DNA from: Isoetes taiwanensis
Taxonomy: Eukaryota; Streptophyta; Lycopodiopsida; Isoetales; Isoetaceae
Length of the DNA: 64,000 nucleotides
Direction of reading: 5' to 3'
Assembly (NCBI GenBank): GCA_021234155.1
Contig: JAJEKV010000055.1
Coordinates: 1,345,090 to 1,409,089, forward strand
Positions 32,826 through 45,490 of this stretch are shown here, in pieces. Numbering within the stretch: the first letter of the stretch is position 1; every line of letters begins with the position of its first letter. The notes under the pieces are model-generated. The model was not told the origin of the DNA. It did not search any database and was given only the letters and a program-made list of their open reading frames with translations. A program made the position numbers and the translations under genes.

Positions 32826-33570
32826 TCAAAGATTCATGACAATGTGGTGATACATGTCGTGATAGATGTGGTGATGCAAATGGTGCATGTGGTGAATCAT
32901 GTGGTGAACCATATGGTGAATCATAGGTGGCATGTTGGAGCTTACGTGGCATGTTGGAGCCTAGGTGGCATGTTTGAGCCACCTTGGCATGTTGGAGCCT
33001 AGGTGGCATATTTGAGCCACCTTGGCATGCTTGAGCCTTTACATGACCTTTGTTACATGTTTGACTTTCATTGACCAACATGTTTGGTGATGCTAATGGT
33101 GCATGTGGTGAATCATGTGGTGCATTTGGTGAATCATGTGGTGAATCATGTGGTGCATCATAGGTGGCATGTTGGAGCTTACGTGGCATGTTTGAGCCAC
33201 CTTGGCATGTTGGAGCCTAGGTGGCATATTTGAGCCACCTTGGCATGCTTGAGCCTTTACATGACCTTTGTTACATGTTTGACTTTCATTGACCAACATG
33301 TTTGGTGATGCAAATGGTGCATGTGGTGAATCATGTGGTGCATTTGGTGAATCATGTGGTGAATCATGTGGTGCATCATAGCTGGCATGTTGGAGCTTAC
33401 GTGGCATGTTTGAGCCACCTTGGCATGTTGGAGCCTAGGTGGCATATTTGAGCCACCTTGGCATGTTGGAGCCTAGGTGGCATATTTGAGCCACCTTGGC
33501 ATGCTTGAGCCTTTACATGACCTTTGTTACATGTTTGACTTTCATTGACCAACATGTTTGGTGAAGCGTA
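32826..33570. repeat. Higher-order satellite-like tandem repeat
   Basis: A nested tandem array. The marker ACATGACCTTTGTTACATG occurs at 33041, 33259 and 33515, giving periods of 218 and 256. The 38-bp difference equals one extra copy of a subunit built of GTTGGAGCCTAGGTGGCATA and TTTGAGCCACCTTGGCAT. Between markers, TGTGGTGAATCATGTGGTG words form a shorter array. A lone piece of the subunit reappears at about 35036-35060. Confidence 0.85.
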
Positions 33571-33794
33571 AGTCAACAATTGAAGTCAACAATCAATTTA
33601 CACTAGCTAATTATAACTAAAATTACTAAACAAGTGCCAAGCCAACATAATATGATTGGTGTCCAAAAATGAATGGCCAATTCAGGATAGATATATATAT
33701 ATATATTTTTTTTATGTTTTTTAGAAAATAAAATAATGGTCATTTCGAGGTTATTATTAGTATATCCTACTAAATAATTACGATTAAGATACTA

Positions 33795-34400
33795 ATGGTA
33801 CGAAATCCTAAAATCGTAGCCTACGAAATTAATTTCACGCCAGCCTTTATAGGCTATGGCCGTGAAGGAGAAGCATCGTCCAATTCCTTCCAACAAAATA
33901 TCAAGGCCGCCGGCTCTCCTTCCAGCTCGCCTCTCCCTCTCGCTCTGCCTCCCCCTCATCCTCATAAGCAAAAACTCCTGCTATCAATCCCTTTGGTTGA
34001 GGTCCTTGCTGGTTATGGCATAGGATCTTGGCCAATTTTTCATTTGCAGGAGCCCGATCCCGTGGACCCTACTACCCGAGAGCCCCGAGCTCGAAAGCTC
34101 GATTAGATTCCACCTCTTCCCAAAGCTCAAGATCTTTCTGAAGCTTTAAGAGGTGGAATCCTCCTCAATTCGATTCCTATGATGAAGCTTCTTCCGATGA
34201 TCCCCAAGATTCCCAAGATTCCGATAACTAATGGAGCGAAGACCAGGATCAAGAAGAAGAAGAGGTAGAAGACGAAGAAGAACATGAATTTTTTTTTGGA
34301 ACTCCAAAATTTTCTACAGAGTAAGTAGCATGCATGCATTAAATTTTTGTTTTCTTTTATGTATTCTAAACTAATTTTCTTCACTTTTTCTTACAGATGA
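33795..34400 (+). CDS. Unrecognised ORF with acidic downstream segment
   Basis: A reading frame opening by 33795 contains a proline/serine-rich stretch (SPSSSPLPLALPPPHPHK). Further downstream another frame is very acidic (SYDEASSDDPQDSQDS, then DQEEEEVEDEEEHEF), ending near 34325 before GTAAGTAG. It could be exons of one small gene, but I cannot place the junctions and do not recognise the product. Confidence 0.25.
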
Positions 34401-34449
34401 AGCTTGAAGTCCCGGCTGTGCCACCTTTTTTTTTTCTTTTTTTTTTTTA

Positions 34450-34800
34450 TTTGAACAGGTTTAGTGAAACAGGCCTTAGTGCCTCTTTGAATGTAATGGC
34501 CTTGCGCCTCTGATTGTAATGGCCTTAGTGCCTTTTTTGATTGTAATGGCCTTAGTGCCTCTGATTGTACTATATGATGGCCTTAGTGCCTTTTTGATCT
34601 ATTAATGTGAATCATCTTTTTGATCTATTAATGTGAATCATCTATTTGATACACATCCAGAAAATAGTTTGTAATGGCTTTGTGTCTTGTGTAAATTTGT
34701 GCCTTGTGTAAATTTCTAATTCTGTTTTACCACATGCCTGTTTCTAAAAACAGATACCAATTTGGCCTTAGTGCCTTTCTTTGATCTCACCCATATGTCT
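34450..34800. repeat. Degenerate tandem repeat TGTAATGGCCTTAGTGCC
   Basis: At least six imperfect units of TGTAATGGCCTTAGTGCCT with a variable TTTTTGATT spacer, plus a local duplication TTGATCTATTAATGTGAATC. No coding sense. It follows a T-rich run at 34426-34450. Confidence 0.7.
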
Positions 34801-35228
34801 AACAGGCTTTGTGCAAGTTTAATTCAGTTTAATTCAGTTTAATCCAGTTATACCTTGGGAATTCATTCAACATTCAAGTACAAATTTCTGTAACTGAAGC
34901 ATAAAAAATGAGAATGCAAAACAGAAACTTCTTTATATTCATAAAAGTATCTATACAGTACCCTTTACACAATTGCCACAGTAAGTGGATTTTCCTAATA
35001 CTTTCGGTCTATGTGGCATGCTTGACCCTTTACTGTGGCATGTTGGAGCCTAGGTGGCATGCATGCAAACGTCCCTTTTGGCATTCATTCCCAAAATCGT
35101 ATGAATGCCTACGATTTGCATCCCTTTTATTCCCAAAATTCTGCCCTGCAGCTTCATTCCGTCCCCATCGTCTATTCCGCCATCTCCTTCACTCCTTCCC
35201 CATTCCGTCCATCTCCTTCACTTCCGCC

Positions 35229-35435
35229 ATGGCCAAGTTCAAGACTACACTCCGCAGGAACACTATCCCGGCCATTGTGCCTGCTCCTTCGCAGCCAGCA
35301 CGGTCAGAATCCGTGGCTTCCTATGGAGGATCCGTGTCTTCCTCCACTAGAGGAGGCCGCCTGATGGTGGGTGGCTGTTCACTCCACCGCAGGTGGAGAA
35401 GCTCATCATGGATCATCAAGCTGCCACTTCGCTAA
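35229..35435 (+). CDS. Small unknown ORF with good start context
   Basis: ATG in GCCATGGCC context starts MAKFKTTLRRNTIPAIVPAP, a basic then Ser-rich 68-residue frame. An overlapping frame just downstream reads WLFTPPQVEKLIMDHQAATS, which looks more coding-like than the annotated end, so the true structure may be spliced or broken. Not recognised. The region 35440-36100 after it shows no gene. Confidence 0.25.
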   Translation: MAKFKTTLRRNTIPAIVPAPSQPARSESVASYGGSVSSSTRGGRLMVGGCSLHRRWRSSSWIIKLPLR

Positions 35436-36095
35436 GGTGCTCGAGTGGGTGTATCCGACGAGGAGCGACTCCCTCGAAGATGTATGTATGCTGGGACGAC
35501 CTCCATATAGAGCTCAAGATGGCCCCCACCATTAGTTTAGATTTGTATTGTAATCCCCCGGTTTCAATTTTTTTTGGCAATAGTCCTTGTGACTATTCTT
35601 TGTAAAGGCTTTTCATTAATGACGTAACTTGTTTTGCAATAGTCCTTGTTTTGCAATAGAACTTGTTTTGCTTTAATCGTTTCTCCGAAGTTTCCACTTG
35701 TTCTTTCGAGCTATTTTGACTGCTCGCCAGCTGAACTTTTTGTCATTAATTATAAAATGCAAACAAGGAATTTGAAGGTGCGAATCTATGATCCGCACAC
35801 TAACAAAATATGGTAACCAGCTTTCAAAGAAATAGGAAAATATGAGATGGGTGGCTCGAGGTTCAAAAGAAATAGAGTTCAAAAGAAACTAAAAGAAAAA
35901 CACGTAATTCCAAAGCAAAAGTTAGTGGCCTTGCAAGAATCTTTGCACAAAGCGTAGCTTAATGAATTTTGGCCTCATATCAATTCGTGGGACCTAATTT
36001 GGGATCCATATATTCCGCCACCAAAATCAGTCAAGATACTATCAGAATTGAGCCATTCCATTTTCTGGGTCAAAATGGTCAATGCCCCGGGCTGA

Positions 36096-36160
36096 TTATG
36101 GTGAAATGTGGTGAAAGCTGTGGTGAAAAATGTGGTGAAGCTGTGGTGATGCAAACGTTG
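36096..36160. repeat. TGTGGTGAAA motif cluster
   Basis: Five direct copies of TGTGGTGAAA-like words in about 60 bp, the same word that forms the array at 38271-38375 and, inverted, the arrays at 40.5 and 45.6 kb. Confidence 0.6.
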
Positions 36161-36348
36161 TTTTTATATTTCAAAGGGAGAAAAATACATATGGAAATCT
36201 ACCATACCCAGTAGAATAGTTCATACTTCTTATGAAATGAAGTATGCAGAAAAATCAGGGAAAACTATAACCCTGAGCTTCTAGTATTATCAAAATGCAT
36301 TAGAGATATAATAATAGTTGTTTTGAAGAGGTTAATGATGATATACAG

Positions 36349-36759
36349 TTACTGGGCCTCAATCAAATCCTGCATTGTGAGATCTGTAACTCTTCTTCTT
36401 CCAAGTATGTTCAAGATTTCATCAAGTGTTTCTGCTGAATAGTTGGTGTAATCCAGCAACACTAAAACATGAGCTTCTCGTTTCTGCTCCCACTTATGAT
36501 ACAGATTCATAAAGTATTGTCTCAGGTTGTTGTGTCTCCATGCATCTGGCCTGTTGAGCACTTTTTTAATGGCTGAAGCATGGATCATTTCCTGCTTTAG
36601 TTGGATGAACATATCCTCTTCCTCAAGCATGGAGAGAGTTGAGAACTCATCCTCAGAATCATACACCACCCCCAGAACCCTGTCGGTTGCACCAGCTCTG
36701 TTAAGTCTCCTGACTGCATCTGTGTAAACAACATCATTAGTAATAAGAAAGGCAACCGC
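36349..36759 (-). CDS. Unknown repeated-family protein, terminal exon
   Basis: An acceptor-like GTGATAG precedes 36759. From there 136 codons run open: AVAFLITNDVVYTDAVRRLN, then an acidic DSEDEFSTLSMLEEEDMF, then KQEMIHASAIKKVLNRPDAW and TDLTMQDLIEAQ before the stop. Codon usage looks natural and a decayed paralogue lies at 27.8-28.1 kb. I do not recognise the family. It may be the last exon of a multicopy, possibly transposon-borne, gene. Another exon-like ORF lies 0.6 kb upstream on the same strand. Confidence 0.45.
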   Translation of the reverse strand, partial: AVAFLITNDVVYTDAVRRLNRAGATDRVLGVVYDSEDEFSTLSMLEEEDMFIQLKQEMIHASAIKKVLNRPDAWRHNNLRQYFMNLYHKWEQKREAHVLVLLDYTNYSAETLDEILNILGRRRVTDLTMQDLIEAQ

Positions 36760-37321
36760 CTATCACTGCCTTGGCTTCTAATTCTTTAAGCCCATCAGGA
36801 ATTAACCTATGTTTTAAGCCTAGAATACCTCGGAATTCATGGGTCCTCCGCTCCTCTAATATCCGCCTCTGTTCCTGGTTTATTTGCTCCAAAGATAGGT
36901 CCTACCGTGATGCATTTGCATTTGAACTGGCGAAATTGTTTGTGCCCGTGTTCTCCTTCTGTTTTCTTCCGCCATAGCTGGATCGGGATAAGCCAATGTC
37001 TGCATGCAAAACTAGATTTAGGGTTTCCCTCCAATCTTTCCTGCACAGCCAGCTTTTGAATGATTGACCTTGCATTTGATGTGACAGATTTCCAATGGTG
37101 GGTTTCATCATGTGTTTCTCTGTCCCATTCCGTTCATCCTTAATGTAATTTTTCTGTGTGTCACTTTCACCCTGTCAATTAAACAGTAAAGATTGAAGAG
37201 TGAAGATTTATATTAAACATATAAAATGATTACATAAGGTTACATTTCAGATTACAAGCGAGGATTTGTATTAAACATTTCAGATTACATGAGAAACAAA
37301 ACTTTTTATATACACTTGCTT

Positions 37322-37591
37322 TCATTCCTGTGGGTCTATCAAAAAGAGATCTGGGTCCAGCTCCTCCTCGTCATCTTCTATGATCACCAGATCAGTGGCC
37401 ACCGGGTCAGCTTCCCAGCCTATTTGCTCCCATTCTGGAGGGAAAGCAAAAAACCATAATGGTGGAGTGTTACCAAACAGAATAGCAGCTTCTCCATGTC
37501 CATCCTGCAAGGCCTTGTGATGATAGTACATATCCCTGAAGTGAAGGAATTGGTCCTCCTCAGAACAACCTATCATAACAAAAAGAGGAAC
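37322..37591 (-). CDS. Unknown acidic protein, terminal exon
   Basis: Begins after a CTAGGCAG acceptor and reads VPLFVMIGCSEEDQFLHFRD, then FPPEWEQIGWEADP, ending in an acidic tail EDDEEELDPDLF before the stop. It is 89 codons and open throughout. Upstream on the same strand, about 37980-37790, another coding-like piece reads QKRWSAEWDNVTKEEEPIIP. Splicing between them is possible but unproven. Not recognised. Confidence 0.35.
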   Translation of the reverse strand, partial: VPLFVMIGCSEEDQFLHFRDMYYHHKALQDGHGEAAILFGNTPPLWFFAFPPEWEQIGWEADPVATDLVIIEDDEEELDPDLFLIDPQE

Positions 37592-38270
37592 CTGCCTAGC
37601 ATAAAGGCTTGGTAGTCATTAAGTAGAAAAGGTCTCAACCTTTTGCGCATCCCGGTCAATAGTATGAGGAGGGGCCAAAGATGCCGGTGTGTAAAAAAAT
37701 TCAATTGGAGGCGGAAGTTGAGAGGTCCGGGGATGGTGTACAATTCAACCTCCCCGTGAGAGTTTTCAGCATTTACGTGGTCATATTCTCATCCGGTGAA
37801 TAGAGTAATTTCATTGTTCGAGCATGTCCATCCATTCTCGCATGGCTGAAAATCGACAGCACGCCTAGGTATTATGGGCTCTTCTTCTTTGGTCACATTG
37901 TCCCATTCCGCACTCCATCGCTTTTGCAAAGATCCAAGAGGTGAAGTTGGCCATGTCTGCTGAAGTAGCCGTAGTGAAGTCAGAACCAGAAATCGCTTCC
38001 CACCCAATCAGAAATCAGAACCGCCTCCCCCCGAACTGCCAGAATAAATCAGAACTCGGCCGGGAGCAAGAAGAATGGCATCTCGGGCCTTTTGGGTTGC
38101 CCGAGGTCATTAATTTTCGCCATCCCATAATGATTTTCGAGTACGGCTGTCAGCCAAAGGATGATGAGAGGAATTGATGGGACCGAGAGAATTTAAGGAA
38201 AAGGAAAGCATTTCAGTAGGAAAGTTGTTCAGAAGGATCTATCTGTCTCGGGAGAAGAGACAGAAAGTGA

Positions 38271-38375
38271 AACACGTGGTGAAACATGTAGTGAAACACA
38301 TGTGTCACCACATGTGGTGAAACACATGTGGTGAAACACATGTGGTGAAACCTGTGGTGAAACATGTGGTGAACC
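38271..38375. repeat. TGTGGTGAAACA tandem cluster
   Basis: About eight units of (A)CATGTGGTGAAACA, including a local palindrome ACACATGTGTCACCACATGTGG. It sits just left of the 3' end of the minus-strand transposon-like gene. The inverted word CACCACA dominates the arrays to the right of that gene's 3' part. Confidence 0.7.
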
Positions 38376-40531
38376 TGGGGCATGTTACATCAGGGACATC
38401 AAAATACAATTACATATTACATCAGAAGCAAACATATTACATTGAAACAAGGGACATCAAAATACAATTGAGCATGGAATTGAGTTTCTTATATTATTCC
38501 CAAACAAGGCAAGACACAACAACATATTCAAAATTTCTGAATCATTTCCTAACCTGTAAGAATGTGTTCAGCTATTCTTCATCAGACATGCTATCTTCAT
38601 CAGATAAAACCTCGGGCAAGTTTTCTAGAATCTTTTCCTCATCTCACCGGTCTAGCACAGAAACAGCTTCGAGCACCTTTCTTGATCTCACGCTGCATGG
38701 GAACTCGAATAGCACAAATTTGAGTAGAGAATACAAGTGACTTTGGCTCGTTTGTCAACAACTCATACATCACCTTTGACCGAGGCTTCTTTCTATAGTA
38801 AATGCCCTCCACAACGGTTTCACCTCTCATAAACAAGTTTCCGCTTCGCTTGAAGTCATTTTCAACTTCAAATTTTGGCTTGGTGCATAGCAACATCCAA
38901 AATACGTAATCCTCCTCGCTCCTTTAGGTGCAAAGAACCGCAAAAGTCGTCTCCTTCTCTAAGTGCTTCGCAAGTACATTTGCCAAGGTTGAGTATAGTG
39001 GCCTGGTAGACTTGCGGGTCTCTTCCACATCCGCATGAACATTGGAGGATGGTTCAACGACTACAAGGTCCCATTCATCTACATACAATTTGTTCTCACA
39101 CATGTCCCATTTTCCATCCAAACAATTGCTTTGCAAAAAACATGATAGCTTTCTCGGTATGTAGTCAGTGTTGGATTTCCGTCTTGAATCTATGGACTCA
39201 ATGAATTTGCCTGGTTTTGCGAATTGTCTCTCGCACCCCAAGCCTTTTTCCCCGTTGATATCCTCGTGTTTTATTTCCCGTAAGTATCTCCTAACTTTTC
39301 TTCCATTTTCAGTCCACTCGGATGTACCACATTGAAATTGTTTCTCCGCAATTTTCACCACATCATGGGCATTATCTAGTTTAATGTCGATGTTTAAGCT
39401 GTAGACCTCGTGATCCATCTTTTTTCAATTCACCGCTGCCTTCCCATCATGTTCACCTTTTCCATGGTTTGATCCAAAGAAGTTCCACATCATGTTGACC
39501 TCCTATCACACAACCGTACTTTCCAACAAAATAAAATAATCGGCTGCTTTGAATTGTGATGCAAAGACCATTTGAAAATACATAGTGTTTGTTTGGGGAC
39601 ATTGCCTTCTCGCTTTAAGTAACTCAAAATGTTTCATAAAACAATGTTGAACAAAAAGTGTGTCATGTTCCCTATCATCCGGCCACATAGTAGTGTGTTT
39701 CTTTCTCAATGGTGTTCTGCTCTCGGATCAACCCGATAGGTTATTTGAACAAATATAGTTATCCGGTTGTTGACCCAAATAAGATGGACCGAACTTCATT
39801 CTCGCTCCTTAAAAGTATAATTCTCTGCTAAGTCAACCACGGATAGGTAAGCATCTCGTGCAAGTTATCAAGGAGTTCTTTGTAATCGGGCACCTCGCCA
39901 CTTAATATATATGAAGTTGTGTAAAGGAAATTTTGGAAGCTTCTCCAACATTTTGTTCACCAAAGGAAGACTTGCAGTTTCATTGTGTTGGTGAACTAGC
40001 TTAGACTTCTTTGCCGCCATCTCTCGAATACAGCTTTTTCATAGTCTAGGTATTCCCACTTCACCATGTCACTATCACTAGATTGTTCATGTGGGCGATA
40101 GGGAACTTCTTAATCCCACACTCTTTACACTCACCCGCAATGCATTCCCTCTTATGGTAAGGTTGGAAGCTAGTAGTTTTCTCACATAAAATTCCCCGCC
40201 ACGGACTTCTTGTGCTACTTATTTTGTATTCGACGCCATGATTCACCATATATGTCCGACACCGCAAAGTTGACAAGTGTACATTTCAGCTTTTGGGTGC
40301 TTAGTTCTCATACTATTGAAGCCATCTATTAGCATCTGCATTCTAACATGGTATATACAGCAAGAACTATTGAAGTCCTTTAATTTTACAACAAACCATG
40401 GTTTCAAATTTTCAAACATCCTCCTGCTTGATCATAACACTAGGATGTTCCGCCTTGAATTTCCCCCAACAATTGCAACCAAAAGGAAGATAACAAGGTG
40501 ATCAAAGATATTTATTGCACACTACATTTTC

Positions 40532-40739
40532 CACCACACTAGACACCACATAGCATATATTACAGACATTCATCTTACACCGCGTTATTCACCACACTAG
40601 GCACCACAAAGCATATATTACATAATTTACTGTACACCATATTGTTCACCACACTAGGCACCACATAGCATATATTACATCATTTATTTTACACCATATT
40701 TTTCACCACACTAGGCACCACATAGAATATACTACAGCA
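40532..40739. repeat. 57-bp tandem array, left part
   Basis: Units of 57-58 bp containing CACCACACTAGGCACCACA and TAGCATATATTACA start at 40532, 40590, 40647 and 40704. The last unit stops after 36 nt where H2 begins. The array continues at 45601. Confidence 0.9.
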
Positions 40740-42419
40740 CTAGAAACGTGTGCCCGGCGATGCCGGGCATTAATCATGGACGTGTGGAATGGGTAAATGA
40801 AATTTTAATTGTGTCTGTGCCCATAGATGTAATGCGTTGCTGGGCTAATTTCCTGACGTGTTTTTACAAAAGAGAAAACAATGCTTTATAACGAACATGA
40901 GAGGCAATTAAATCTACCTTTAAAGACGAAATTTTGGAAAGATAGATCCAAAACTTATGATCAAAATATCACCCTTAGTGGTTAAGTACATAAAAAAGAA
41001 ATAGGTAAAACATAGCAGTAGGGCAAAACCTCCTTGGGCACCTGCCAGCCGGTGTAGCAAAAATCGATGTATAGTCGATATGTGAAAATCCCACCCTAAG
41101 AAGGTTTGAGTGGTGACCTATGTCTAAAGATGGAAAATGGATAGGCTTGCAGGCCCCGACTTGTGGGGCCAGAAGTTATATTGAAAACGCAACTGGCAGT
41201 GCTTTTTTCTTGGTGATGCATATTAGTTTGTTGTTGAAAATTTGATGCATATTAGTAATCCATGATCCTCGTTCTTTATTGCACTGAGCCAACACGATGA
41301 GCATATTTATGTTTCTCTACGTATGCCATTCTATTGCATTTCAATTTTAAGTCTATAAGCGTTTAATCTGAATTGCACGAATATCCATTTCCCAATGCTT
41401 GCATTAATCACGTTCTCGTATGGGTTTACTTCCTCTTCATACCAAGCTTGTGAACCACTTTCTCTACAACGTTAGGCAATTTTATTGCAAGCGCGACCAA
41501 ATCTAACACATCATCTCTATCACAAACATGGGCCAATGCTCAAAATCTAGGATTCCTCATTCACCAAGCCTCTCTATGTCTATCATGTTCTATAGAAACC
41601 CTACATTCAAGGTGGTCATGAAATGGTGAATAACGAATGAAAGTAATAATTCAATAGGAAAAAAGAAGTTGGAAGAAGACACTTTTAAGTAAGACGCCTC
41701 TTAATTTGATAATTTAGACTTCCACTTTGGTTATTCTAAAAGTTTTTGGTAGTTTCTCTAAGCATTATAATTTGCACACTTCTCCTTTCACCAGTGCATC
41801 AAAAAATGGATGATTAATTGTTTTGGCAATTGCGTACTTGTGTTACCTCATTTACGTCCTTTAGGTTGAATCCATATGCTCATTCATGAGAATGAGCTTC
41901 TGCATGTCATAATGTGCACTTTTCATAGAATTTCCAAACGTGATATGAAGATTGAATTAAAGATTGGAAACAAAGAAAAATGCATCTTTCAATATGACAT
42001 GCTACAACAAAGAAAAATACATCTTTCAAAATTATAGTGAGGGAACATATGGAAGAACCATACAACCAAAGCCTGGAGTTTGGTTGTCTATTTGGACTTT
42101 TATCTCACCTCACCTAGTAACTGCAGTTATCTTATCTGCAATCCTGACCTGTCCAACTTTTTGTTTCCAACATGCAAGAAAAGCATATTGCAATCATGAG
42201 TTGGATGCATAAAACCGTGAGTTCGATGTGTGAAGACCCTTCAAAATTTTCATAAAAAATAATATTCAGCAGTGCTAGATTTACCCAAGGGTGGCTCAAA
42301 ATAGCAAAGGTACTAACAGTGCCATGTTTCTGACTCCCATGTCAGTGGAGCTGCCCTATCTGCTTCTTTAAATCAGCCGATGCAACCTGTTAAGACCACC
42401 TGCTTATCTAAATCATTTG

Positions 42420-42660
42420 ATGCCATGTCTGCATTAGCATAAAAAGGTCCAAAATACTGCCCAACTTGTAAAGTCTTCTGATTTGGTAGCTTGAAAATAT
42501 TGAAGAGCATACTTGGCTGCTATCTAATGAATGCTGCATAAACTTACAAATTTGTTGTAACAGCTGCCAGCCCAAACTATCTATCCCAAATACTTTATCA
42601 TCACCAAAAAAGCTTGTTAGTTCAATGTCCCAGAGAATCAATTTAATTATGGACCAGCAT
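42420..42660 (-). pseudogene. Exon-like fragment inside H2
   Basis: The minus-strand reading ILWDIELTSFFGDDKVFGI then SLGWQLLQQICKFMQHSL is open for more than 60 codons with plausible protein composition. Not recognised. Probably captured host coding sequence. Confidence 0.35.
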
Positions 42661-43019
42661 ACAAAGGCATGTTAATTCGCAGTCTACAATAATATTCAGA
42701 CATGTATACTAAACCATGAACTGACATGGATACTAAATCATAAACATACTCTGCCTATGAACTGAGCAGCATTTTAGCAATCACATCTATGAAGAGGCTT
42801 CTGCAGAATCCAAAAAACTTATGCTTGAAGATCAGAGATTTGAGCAGCCTACTACACAGATGCATTACAATATAATAAACCCACTTACATTAAATCACTC
42901 TATGAGGGTCATTCTATGGTGCATTTTGCCAAATTTCCAGATGCAGCTATTGGATAGTGCGTTAAGTGTAGATGAATGTAGCAACAACTACTTGAATACA
43001 CAACATTTACCATGCTCTT

Positions 43020-43190
43020 GATTAGGAGCAGAGTCACATGGTATCATGAAGTATGGACCATGAGGCATAATATATTTCTCCACATTGACAGTTTTTGGAA
43101 GCAGAGCAAAACATTTTGTTTCTTTTTGCAGCCCCTTTGAGCATGGCAGATTTGAGTGTATTATGACTTGGTTTCCTATAGGAACATTCG
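43020..43190 (-). pseudogene. Exon-like fragment inside H2 with splice sites
   Basis: After TTCCTATAG the minus strand reads NQVIIHSNLPCSKGLQKET, then KTVNVEKYIMPHGPYFMIPC and SAPNQEHG, stopping at CATG|GTAAAT. Both boundaries look like splice sites and the frame is open, so this is very likely a captured exon of a host gene. I cannot name the donor. A further exon-like piece (APKWQRNRQQQLHSATSG between AG and GT) lies at about 44505-44450. Confidence 0.45.
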
Positions 43191-45359
43191 CGTCAGTTAA
43201 CAATGATAAGATCTATATTGTAATGACATAAAGCAAAGGGAATATAGTGACAAACAACAAAGGGATTGCTTCAAGAATTACCATAATGTACAATCGTGAT
43301 CATTGCAGTTGCTAGGGAGAGCTTGTTGTGACCTCGAGATGCATCTATTGAATGAGATGCATCTATTGAATGCTTATATCTACGATCTGCTCCAAACCAT
43401 CAATATATTCAGATGGATAATCCTGCACAGAATCCTGCACACAACAAAAGGGGTTTCAGAGCATTTCAACACAGGCTCATATATTCTGATGTTCATTGCA
43501 CATCTAAATGCATCCACAAAATTGAACATCTATAGGCCGTTGGATTTGAAGCTTGTTTTGCCTTCATAACATCGCATTGTTGAAGCCCGCCCTATTTCCC
43601 TGTAGGCTATGGTACAGGTATATGTGCATGCCTAGGTAGAAATAGATGGGTCTAATTGGGAAAGCTTCTCTAGTGTATATGAAGTTTGACCATAAAAGAG
43701 AGGAGCCAAGCTTCAGAATAAAAGTTACAACTGCAGTACCTATTGCAAAGCTGCATTATGCTCTTTGGACATGTGTGCCATATGTAGCCACCTTTACCAT
43801 AGTACTGCAAGCCACTTTGAAAATGCAATTACTTTGCTCTGCAATCTAATCTAAGCCTTGGCAGAAGAACATATATAGACATGAGGACAATAAAGTACGA
43901 AAAAGAATTAGCTCATCTTACATTGAACTCAATGTTGTTATTTAATACTGCCGCAGATTAGCCCTTCCATTTTTTATAATGGACAGTACGAAGGTAGGAA
44001 CCTGCAGCAAAACAAATACCTAGCATGTGATCATGCCAAATGCTCTAACAAAGTTATCATTTTGCATGAAAGAAAAAACAGAAAAATCCGTAAGGGGCAT
44101 AAAGGATGAACAGAAAGATAGTCTTTGTAAACCCGTGTCTAGTTCTCTCATTCAAAAAATAAATGTCGTTGCAACATCCATTACCTTGAAAGCTCTCTCC
44201 ACCCAGAACTGTGGCTTTGGGAATCGAAATTTGAAAGCCATACCATGTTCACTAAAAACTTACAAAGCCTTTAGGGCTTTGTTGCTGAAGGAGAAGGCTA
44301 AAAAGTAAAGTATAACAGTTTCACGAAACATCAAGTAAAGGAAAAGCTTTGCTACACAAAACGGATGACATGTGTAAAGAAGTTAGTCCAATCCAAGAAG
44401 CAACTATGTGTAAAGAACTATGTTTGCAAAGAAGCGAGAGAAAAGGGCTACCTGATGTTGCCGAATGAAGCTGTTGCTGCCTATTTCTCTGCCATTTTGG
44501 AGCCTTGACAGAAAACATAAAAAGGCACACAATATGTATAATGCCAAGGGAGCATAATTGAGCCATATTAAATTCTGTAAAAGCAAGAAATACGTCCTCA
44601 GACATGGAAAGGACACTGGTTGTACTTGAAGAACCAATTCGACTCTAAAATAAAGTAAATTATGCCAAGAGAAACATCCTTTATGGCCACAAAATTTTTA
44701 ACATCACTTTCTAGCAGAAAAAGATTCCAGAAGTAATGAGATTAAAAACAAAGATTTTCGATGCATTACTCTTATCTCACGTGAAATAAAAAAAGGTTGG
44801 ATAATCCAAATCCATGTTTACATACCTCATTCCTAAAAACACCGCTTGAATGCCTTTGTATCAATATACTCCTTTAGCTAGTAAGAATAATAACATGCTG
44901 AGTTCAAAAGGCTCTGTTCTGTAAAAAAATGCTAGTTTAAAGCACTGTTGAGTTGATCCGATAATCTTACCTGCACATAAATTCTTCCTCTAAGGAAATC
45001 CATTTCGAAATTGCCAAGCGACTTAGCCCCTGCGCTCAGACCCCTCTAGGTGATTTCATCCTAAACCTAAATGAAATGACGATTAGGAGAGCATGCCATG
45101 TATATGGCATCAGATGCTGCTGGCGCTTCTCGAGGAGGACTGGGTTGTGGGATCCTCTGCCATTTCAAAAAGCTCAGATATCATTGGACGGTGGAGGATG
45201 GCAAAATGGCCGGATATACTCTCAGAGAAAGTATGAGCAAGAAAAATGGTCCGTCCAGGAAAAAACGCTTTGTTTTCCTAAAACTGAATCCAATAGGTTG
45301 AGCAGGCATCGGCTGGGCTGGATTTTTTGGAAAATAGTAGCATCTAGCACCCTTAGACC

Positions 45360-45490
45360 GCTATCGTCTGCACCAGTGGAAAGGAAAGTGTAGACGGGAG
45401 TGAGAAATCTGAGATGAATCCATAGCCCAGTCCGGCAGTGAGCGTCATGTCTTCGGCAACGTGATTTGAACCCGTAAAGGTAGGAGAGAA
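45360..45490 (-). mobile_element. Possible SINE remnant inside H2
   Basis: The minus strand has a B-box-like GGGTTCAAATCACG followed by ...CACTGCCGGACTGGG..., resembling the post-B-box part of the SINE at 1714 (GGTTCAAATGTCACTGACTA). No A box or tail is recognised. Confidence 0.25.

Noticed and set aside
32826-33570. Long ORFs through the satellite (His/Pro-rich 'proteins')
   Set aside because: They are translations of a tandem repeat and repeat with its period. No coding evidence.
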